From Mesorhizobium sp. (GTDB lineage Bacteria; Pseudomonadota; Alphaproteobacteria; Rhizobiales; Rhizobiaceae): a DNA stretch of 64,000 nt. The notes beneath the pieces were generated by a model that saw only the letters and a program-made list of their open reading frames with translations, did not search any database and was not told the DNA's origin. Positions 59,313 through 64,000 of this stretch are shown one piece after another. A program made the translations under genes and the position numbers. The stretch lies in contig NZ_JAEULZ010000018.1 of the NCBI RefSeq assembly GCF_016793485.1, positions 124,001 to 188,000 of the forward strand, given 5' to 3'. Position 1 is the stretch's first letter. Every line of letters starts with the position of its first letter.

Positions 59313-60248
59313 CTACAAGACAGCCTCCCGGACAAAGTTGGACAGAAGGCGTTGCACCGCGAAGATGCCCTCACGTCTGTGCAGGTCGTTGAGATCGTCA
59401 CCCAGCAACGGCGGCATCAGGTATGGCAGGCCGGTTTGCCGCGCATACCATTCGCCCGTACCGAGCCCTTCGAACTGCGGCTGCGGCTTGTCATTGTCGG
59501 TGACGATCGCCCGGCGCTTGCGTTGCAGCGACTTGGCGACCACCTTCACATTGTAGGCCGAGAAGCAGCACAGCACGCAGTCGTTGCGATGAAGCCCCTT
59601 GAGAGCGGCGCGCAGTGACAGACCGGTGGCGTACCCTTCGCAGAACCAGATGAATTCGCCGGTCGCGAGACGGAACGCGGCATTCTCCATTTCGCCGTTG
59701 GCGAGGAACTTTTTCGTCCCGTCTTCCCAGATCAGTTGGACGCTCGACACATGGTTGCCAGGCTGCTTCGCCGGGATCAGGATTGCTTTCTCCCCGCCTT
59801 CCGGGACCAGATAGTCACTGTACTTGCCGACGACGCCGCGAACCGTGTTGGCGTCGATGACGAATGCCCGCTCGTGCGGGAAACCCTTGTTGATGAGGTA
59901 GGCGTGTTGCGCGGGCTTCGCCGCCTTCAAGAGCGCATCGGCCGTCGCCGCCGCCTCGTGCGCTTTCCGCTTCCTCTTCTTTTCGTCTTCCGCGATCCGC
60001 TGAGCGATCTCTTTGCGTTCGGCCGGCGTGTATTCGCCATCCTTCAACGGCACCGTGTGCTTCTCGCCGGTCTTCCAGTTCCAAGCGGTAACATGATGTT
60101 CGTTGACGATGACGCGGCCGTCGCCCTTGCCACGCTTGCCGCCTTGAAGGGCGTCGGTTTTCATCCACGATCCGAGGCGACCGGTATGCTTCGGCACAAC
60201 GATTCCGACCTGATCGCAGGCAGTGCTGATCGCTTGGCTGACGTTCAT
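59313..60248 (-). CDS. Toprim-domain primase-like protein
   Basis: The 311-residue protein has an N-terminal charged region and a Toprim domain (about 195-300): ATGEFIWFCEGYATGLSLRA with the catalytic Glu 204, and RRAIVTDNDKP with the metal-binding aspartates at about 251 and 253. Such domain proteins make RNA primers at phage forks. It overlaps the helicase stop by four bases. No zinc finger is seen at the N-terminus, so it may be a partial or divergent primase. Confidence 0.82.
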   Translation of the reverse strand: MNVSQAISTACDQVGIVVPKHTGRLGSWMKTDALQGGKRGKGDGRVIVNEHHVTAWNWKTGEKHTVPLKDGEYTPAERKEIAQRIAEDEKKRKRKAHEAAATADALLKAAKPAQHAYLINKGFPHERAFVIDANTVRGVVGKYSDYLVPEGGEKAILIPAKQPGNHVSSVQLIWEDGTKKFLANGEMENAAFRLATGEFIWFCEGYATGLSLRAALKGLHRNDCVLCCFSAYNVKVVAKSLQRKRRAIVTDNDKPQPQFEGLGTGEWYARQTGLPYLMPPLLGDDLNDLHRREGIFAVQRLLSNFVREAVL

Positions 60249-61828
60249 GACGAAGCCTTTTTGGTCCCGCGCCGGAACCGATTGACTTCGCGCTCGACCA
60301 GTTGCCATGCGTCGAGTTTCACGCGACTTTGATCGCAAGGGCCTTCGAATAGGCCATACGGGAGCTTGCTGCCGGGATAGATGCCGCGCCAGACGCCATA
60401 GGCCCACTTTCGAGCGACCTCTTCGCCCTTGCGCGTGTTCGTCGTGCAGTAGGCGAGCGCAGCGTGCCAGATCGCGCGGGGATCCTTTACGCATGCGGCT
60501 CGCAGTCCCTTCCGGGGCTGGAAGGCATTGCTGACGCTGAATTCCACGTCGATCAGTTCGCCATCGACGACTTGGATTTCGCCGAGTCGGTGGCGCTGCC
60601 AGCCGCAGCTATTGCAGGCGCTATGGTGCGGCTCCATCTGCATGCCGCACTCGCCGCAGAAATAGTTCTGCTTGACCTTGTCCTTCGGTTCGCGCGCCTC
60701 GCTGTCTTTCTTCTGGGCCGTCGACAGACTGTCGACGCCATGCTCGAACAGCCATGCCGTCTCTTCCGCGAACGTGATGCAGTTGCCGGAGTGATCAAGC
60801 CACAAGCCGAACTGCTTGTCGTCGGAGATACGCATGACGCGGCCGAGTTCCTGGACGTGAGACGAGAACGACTTCCGGTAGGGTCGGCAGGATATGCCGC
60901 ACTTCACGTCTGGTACGTCGAAGCCTTTGGTCAGCACCGCGCACGACACCAGTCCGTCGATCGCGCTGTCGGACTTGCGGAATTCTTCGATCTTCGCACG
61001 ACGTTCAGCGTCGGACGCGTCGAGATAGCTGATTTGCTGAAAATTGAACCCAGCCGCCGCGAACTGTCTGCAGAGTTCATCGCCGTGAGCGACCGATGGC
61101 GAGAACACGATCGTTTTGACCGGCCCGCCGAAGTGCGCGCGGGTCTGCTGAATCCATGTGTGGATGACATCGCCGATGATGGTGATGCCTCGCTGCCCAG
61201 CGTCGGTATCTTCGTATTCCCCGGTGAAGCTCTTCTTCGCGCCCTTCATGTCAGGCGTGACGCAGGCCTTGATTTTCAACGGGGCCAGCCAGCCGGCAGC
61301 TAGAAGCTGATTTGTCGTCGCACCGTTGACCAGCGCGTCCCAGTGGTCGGCCATGCCGTCGGTGAAGGGCGTCGCCGTCAAGCCGATGACGATGGCATTC
61401 TCGGCACGCTCGATCAGTTCGAGCGTCGTCTTGTATTCGCAGTGAGCTTCGTCAACGATAATCAGCTTCGGCAGCGCGTCGTCTTCATAAGTGCGGCGGC
61501 CGACCGTCTGAGCAGAAGCTACCTGCACCGGCTTCTTCGGGTCGGTCAGCCAATGGTCGGCCTGGATAATCCCGTGGTCGATCCCGTATTTCGCGAACCG
61601 CTCGCTTGTCTGGTCAATTAACGTGATGCGGTCGACGATGAACCAGGCACGCGACTGCTTCATCTGGTTCTTCAGGATCAGGTCGATGGAGGTTTCCGTC
61701 TTCCCGAATGCCGTCGGCGCCACAAGGATGATGCGCCGGGCGCCTTCCTGGATGCGCGCCCGCAACTGTTCTTCCGCCGACACTTGGTGCGGGCGCAAGC
61801 TGATCGTTTGGTGTGGCGGAGCCAACAT
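60245..61828 (-). CDS. SF2 (DEAD/DEAH-type) helicase
   Basis: The 527-residue protein has Walker A VAPTAFGKTE (about 36-45), the DEAH box IIVDEAHC (about 124-130), VIGLTATPF (motif III) and later GLVSCAVLTKGFDVPDVKCG and LGRVMRISDDK (motif VI region). A four-cysteine zinc finger CGECG...CNSCG is near the C-terminus. It should unwind or remodel phage DNA in replication. ATG 61828 overlaps the previous stop. Confidence 0.88.
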   Translation of the reverse strand: MLAPPHQTISLRPHQVSAEEQLRARIQEGARRIILVAPTAFGKTETSIDLILKNQMKQSRAWFIVDRITLIDQTSERFAKYGIDHGIIQADHWLTDPKKPVQVASAQTVGRRTYEDDALPKLIIVDEAHCEYKTTLELIERAENAIVIGLTATPFTDGMADHWDALVNGATTNQLLAAGWLAPLKIKACVTPDMKGAKKSFTGEYEDTDAGQRGITIIGDVIHTWIQQTRAHFGGPVKTIVFSPSVAHGDELCRQFAAAGFNFQQISYLDASDAERRAKIEEFRKSDSAIDGLVSCAVLTKGFDVPDVKCGISCRPYRKSFSSHVQELGRVMRISDDKQFGLWLDHSGNCITFAEETAWLFEHGVDSLSTAQKKDSEAREPKDKVKQNYFCGECGMQMEPHHSACNSCGWQRHRLGEIQVVDGELIDVEFSVSNAFQPRKGLRAACVKDPRAIWHAALAYCTTNTRKGEEVARKWAYGVWRGIYPGSKLPYGLFEGPCDQSRVKLDAWQLVEREVNRFRRGTKKASS

Positions 61829-62181
61829 CAGGCAGCAGCCCTCGGAGCTTCGTCGATCATATGCCCGCAGGTCGTCAGGAACCATGACCAGTCGATTTCG
61901 GATGCCGATGCCGGCTTCGTCATCGTCAGGAACCGGCTGAATTGTTCCGCCCACTCGCGAGGTGCCTTGCCGTCGAACTCGACGATGGCGGCGCGTTCCT
62001 CGAAGTCGATGTTCTGATCGGAGCGGAGATATTCGGCGATGGCCTTGCCGTTCTTCGCTATGAATGCCGATGCCCCGGTCGGGAGCTTCTGCTTGTTGAC
62101 AATGCGGAGCGTATTGCCATCGAGCACGATGTTCGCGCCGAATGACCGGACCCGGTCGACGAGGTCGGCGATGTTAGCCAA
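61828..62181 (-). CDS. Phage hypothetical protein
   Basis: The 117-residue protein starts MANIADLVDRVRSFGANIVL and has KNGKAIAEYLRSDQNIDFEE. Its stop is in a TGATG overlap with the helicase gene. It is probably a replication partner, but nothing is recognised. Confidence 0.6.
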   Translation of the reverse strand: MANIADLVDRVRSFGANIVLDGNTLRIVNKQKLPTGASAFIAKNGKAIAEYLRSDQNIDFEERAAIVEFDGKAPREWAEQFSRFLTMTKPASASEIDWSWFLTTCGHMIDEAPRAAA

Positions 62182-63070
62182 GGTGGATCACCTCGGTATT
62201 CTCGTCCGTCCGATCAATCTCGATTACGGCGTCGTTCGACCAGCCCAGATCAAGGGCGCGCTTCTGCCACGTCTTGCACTTGCCGACCCAGCCGGCCTTG
62301 TCTTCGCTCTCCTGCATGAGCCGAGCCTTCAAGACGCGGATTTCCTCGTCCTTGCCAGCGACCACCTTGTCGAAGCCGCCCTGCTCAAACTGGACACGCA
62401 TGTCCGAGAACTTTGCGTTCTCGTCCTTCAGCGCTTCGATCTCGGCATTTCCCGCCGCGACTTCCTGTTCCAGTTCCGCAATCCGTTCGTCGGGAGATTG
62501 CTTCGTCTTACTCTTCGAACGACGATCGGCGGCGGCCAGCTGGTGTTCTCGAATCTCGGGAGGAAGCGCGGCAGCGGCGGCTTCGTGGAATGCGGAGTGA
62601 TCCGGCTCGGTCTTTGGCAAGGTGTCAGATTTTGACACCTTCGACTTCTTCTCGGAGCGCTTCGCCTTTACCGTCTCCGCGACGGCCTTGGAGGGTTCTT
62701 GGCCAGCCGCGACACGGTCTTTCACCTCAGCCGCGACTGCTGGCAGATTTTCCTTGATTTCTCTGGCTTCGCGCTCTGAGATTTGTGACCCACGGGTCAC
62801 ATTTTGACCGGCAGCAGCGTCGAGTTCCCGGACGACCTCGGCATAGTCGATAAGGCGGTATGAGTGTCGCGCCGACATATCGAATTCTGCGCGGACATAC
62901 GCCTCCCATGTAGCGTATCCGAGCGGTTTCCACGCCTTCCGCTTGTGGGCCTCGTCGACCCAGACGTAAAGATCATCGACCGCCTTGCGGATGCGTTGCG
63001 TGATCGCGGTTGCCTCGGCTTTGTTCATCGGCCCCGAGGACTTGACCGGCTTCTTCTCGACCACGATCAC
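62174..63070 (-). CDS. DUF3102-like coiled-coil phage protein
   Basis: The 298-residue protein has EAHKRKAWKPLGYATWEAYV then DMSARHSYRLIDYAEVVREL, again a DUF3102-like helical pattern, followed by a long charged coiled coil (about 115-255) and a C-terminal WVGKCKTWQKRALDLGWS. GTG 63070 overlaps the Cro-like gene stop (GTGA). It may be a DNA-binding helper of early replication. Confidence 0.65.
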   Translation of the reverse strand: MIVVEKKPVKSSGPMNKAEATAITQRIRKAVDDLYVWVDEAHKRKAWKPLGYATWEAYVRAEFDMSARHSYRLIDYAEVVRELDAAAGQNVTRGSQISEREAREIKENLPAVAAEVKDRVAAGQEPSKAVAETVKAKRSEKKSKVSKSDTLPKTEPDHSAFHEAAAAALPPEIREHQLAAADRRSKSKTKQSPDERIAELEQEVAAGNAEIEALKDENAKFSDMRVQFEQGGFDKVVAGKDEEIRVLKARLMQESEDKAGWVGKCKTWQKRALDLGWSNDAVIEIDRTDENTEVIHLG

Positions 63071-63450
63071 GCGGCCTCTCTCGTATCCATCCGGCGCAGG
63101 TCGGCGAGCGCTTCTTCAAGGGTCCGCCCGCTCGCCGTCCTGCCCGTCACGGAATCGCGGACGATGACCGTGCCGTCTTCCGTGGTGATCGATGTGTATT
63201 CGGGATAAATGTCGGGACGCAGCTTGCACTTCGGTACGCCCGTGGCGTCCTCGATCGCTTGGCAATACTCTGCAGGCACGCCCTTCTTCGTGTGCGTCAT
63301 CCAAGTCTTCAAAGTCTGCTGATTTGCGCCGATGCTGCGGGCCAGCGCGGTTTGGCCGCCGGCACGAACGCACGCCCATGCGAGCCAATCTTGCCCGGTG
63401 GACGGCAATCCTGTTCGCTGGCCGCCCTTTTCGACAGTCTCGGTCTGCAA
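63067..63450 (-). CDS. Cro/YdaS-type early repressor
   Basis: The 127-residue protein has WACVRAGGQTALARSIGANQ and QTLKTWMTHTKKGVPAEYCQ then AIEDATGVPKCKLRPDIYPE, the YdaS/Cro helix-turn-helix pattern. A perfect AAGGAGG lies five bases before the start codon TTG 63450, so translation starts at TTG. It is divergent from the CI-like gene and is the first gene of the early operon. The C-terminal tail (about 45 residues) is an addition beyond the HTH. Confidence 0.85.
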   Translation of the reverse strand: MQTETVEKGGQRTGLPSTGQDWLAWACVRAGGQTALARSIGANQQTLKTWMTHTKKGVPAEYCQAIEDATGVPKCKLRPDIYPEYTSITTEDGTVIVRDSVTGRTASGRTLEEALADLRRMDTREAA

Positions 63451-63596
63451 CGACGCCTCCTTGCTGAATGGTGAGGGTCGGTCATTACCACAAAACTTTG
63501 ATTAACCACAAGTGCAATCGACAACAAAACGAGGGGCGACGGCGACCACTTTTCTGTGTACAAGGCAAAAGATCAATTGTGACAAGGGGTTGAGGC
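63451..63596. promoter_or_regulatory. CI/Cro divergent promoter and operator region
   Basis: The 146 bases between the two start codons should carry both promoters and the operators. TTGTGG-type sequences recur: CCACAA at 63489 and 63507 regions (minus-strand TTGTGG) and TTGTGAC at about 63577-63583 on the plus strand. These could be half sites of one operator family. No perfect symmetric operator was found by eye. Confidence 0.55.
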
Positions 63597-64000
63597 ATGG
63601 CGATCGGGGATCGGGTCAAAGAACGGCGGACAGCCTTGGGGCTGAGCCAGGCCGAGTTGGCGCAGCGTGTCGGGGTGACGCAGCAGGCGATAAATAATCT
63701 TGAAACCGGCATATCCGCGAAGTCGCGGCACATCGTCGAGATCGCCGACGCTTTGGAGACCACACCTGCCTATCTGGAATCAAAAACGGATGATCCTGGT
63801 CCTTTCGGCCTGCGGCCCGCGCGACTGGCGCCTGTACCAACTGCAAATTACATGCCGCAGGACGTGCCCGTGCTTGGCCAGGTCGTTGGCGGCGACGACG
63901 CGGATTTCGAGTTCAACGGCGAAACCATTGACTATATTCGCCGACCCAACGGCATATCGCGTATGCGCGATGTCTTCGGCCTCTACACCACCGGCAGCAG
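63597..64000 (+). CDS. CI/LexA-like phage repressor, cut by window edge
   Basis: The visible 134 residues begin MAIGDRVKERRTALGLSQAE and continue LAQRVGVTQQAINNLETGIS, an N-terminal HTH_3 domain. A linker and DVPVLGQVVGGDDADFEFNG precede FGLYTTGS, the place just before the catalytic Ser of S24 peptidases; that residue falls at the window end. It should keep the lytic genes off and be cleaved with RecA in SOS response. The C-terminal part is missing. Confidence 0.9.
   Translation, partial: MAIGDRVKERRTALGLSQAELAQRVGVTQQAINNLETGISAKSRHIVEIADALETTPAYLESKTDDPGPFGLRPARLAPVPTANYMPQDVPVLGQVVGGDDADFEFNGETIDYIRRPNGISRMRDVFGLYTTGS

Larger units (their letters stand above)
28433..64000 (-). mobile_element. 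Temperate podovirus prophage, right end outside window
   Basis: More than 35 kb of overlapping minus-strand genes encode packaging, portal, coat, tail tubular, internal virion, lysis, primase/helicase and CI/Cro functions. The left border is near 28.4 kb, judged by the change from porin to phage gene; no att repeat was identified. The right end is outside the window. No integrase is seen, and gene order is complete and intact except for the split terminase, so the prophage may be functional. Confidence 0.9.

Noticed and set aside
58829-59401. 190-codon minus-strand frame
   Set aside because: Very rich in Arg and Ser, no start signal, overlaps the end of the primase-like gene in another frame; likely a shadow frame.
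1-64000. CRISPR array
   Set aside because: No regularly spaced short direct repeats were found by eye; no cas genes.

Overview
The window looks like chromosomal DNA of a Rhizobiales alphaproteobacterium, most likely Mesorhizobium or a close relative. It is GC-rich and carries a Rhizobiales-type porin, a DUF2244 protein, a PotABCD-type ABC transporter and many ATGA/GTGA-coupled genes. This assignment comes from protein resemblance recalled by eye, not from a database search. About 1-23.9 kb is ordinary chromosome, 23.9-28.4 kb is a disturbed segment with an insertion sequence, and about 28.4 kb to the right edge is a temperate prophage that runs out of the window.

Chromosomal part. A ribokinase fragment, an AraC/alkyltransferase (Ada-like) protein, a DUF2244 protein, endonuclease III and a GNAT enzyme come first. 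An ArsR regulator with two SRPBCC (AHSA1-like) genes follows, with a pair of matching operator palindromes. A TetR gene stands divergent to a five-gene polyamine-type ABC transporter/metallo-hydrolase operon. After a small membrane protein and NhaA there is an unusual two-armed locus. Its minus arm is acyl-adenylate ligase, two duplicated GNATs and an acyl carrier protein. Its divergent plus arm is a PqqD-like protein, an HPr-kinase-like P-loop protein and a nucleotidyltransferase. Next are a frameshifted luciferase-family gene, a FUSC-type membrane protein, an M20 dipeptidase, RNase D and small stress/membrane proteins.

Disturbed segment. An IS256-family element (24513-25795) has cut a minus-strand gene. 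It is followed by gene debris, a solitary Xre/MbcA/ParS-type antitoxin and a large porin with a strong terminator.

Prophage (28.4 kb to beyond 64 kb). Almost all genes are on the minus strand, so the functional order runs from right to left. A CI/LexA-like repressor (plus strand, cut by the window edge) faces a Cro/YdaS-like gene that starts the early operon: DUF3102-like coiled coil, SF2 helicase, Toprim primase, a second DUF3102-like protein, ParB-like protein and, last, a NusG paralog. A candidate promoter and a leader with an initiator-like tRNA separate this from the late operon. The late operon encodes terminase small subunit, a large terminase split into ATPase and nuclease ORFs, small proteins, a T7-gp13-like protein, portal, scaffold, coat, tail tubular A and B, internal virion proteins (one with a phage lysozyme domain), tail fibre and lysis genes. 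The virion set is T7-like podovirus, while the control logic (CI/Cro, antiterminator before the late genes) is lambda-like. Two plus-strand insertions look like morons: a methyltransferase/glycosyltransferase operon (31.0-32.6 kb) and a small secreted protein (34.8 kb). No integrase, attachment site, rRNA or CRISPR array is visible; the integrase presumably lies beyond the right edge.
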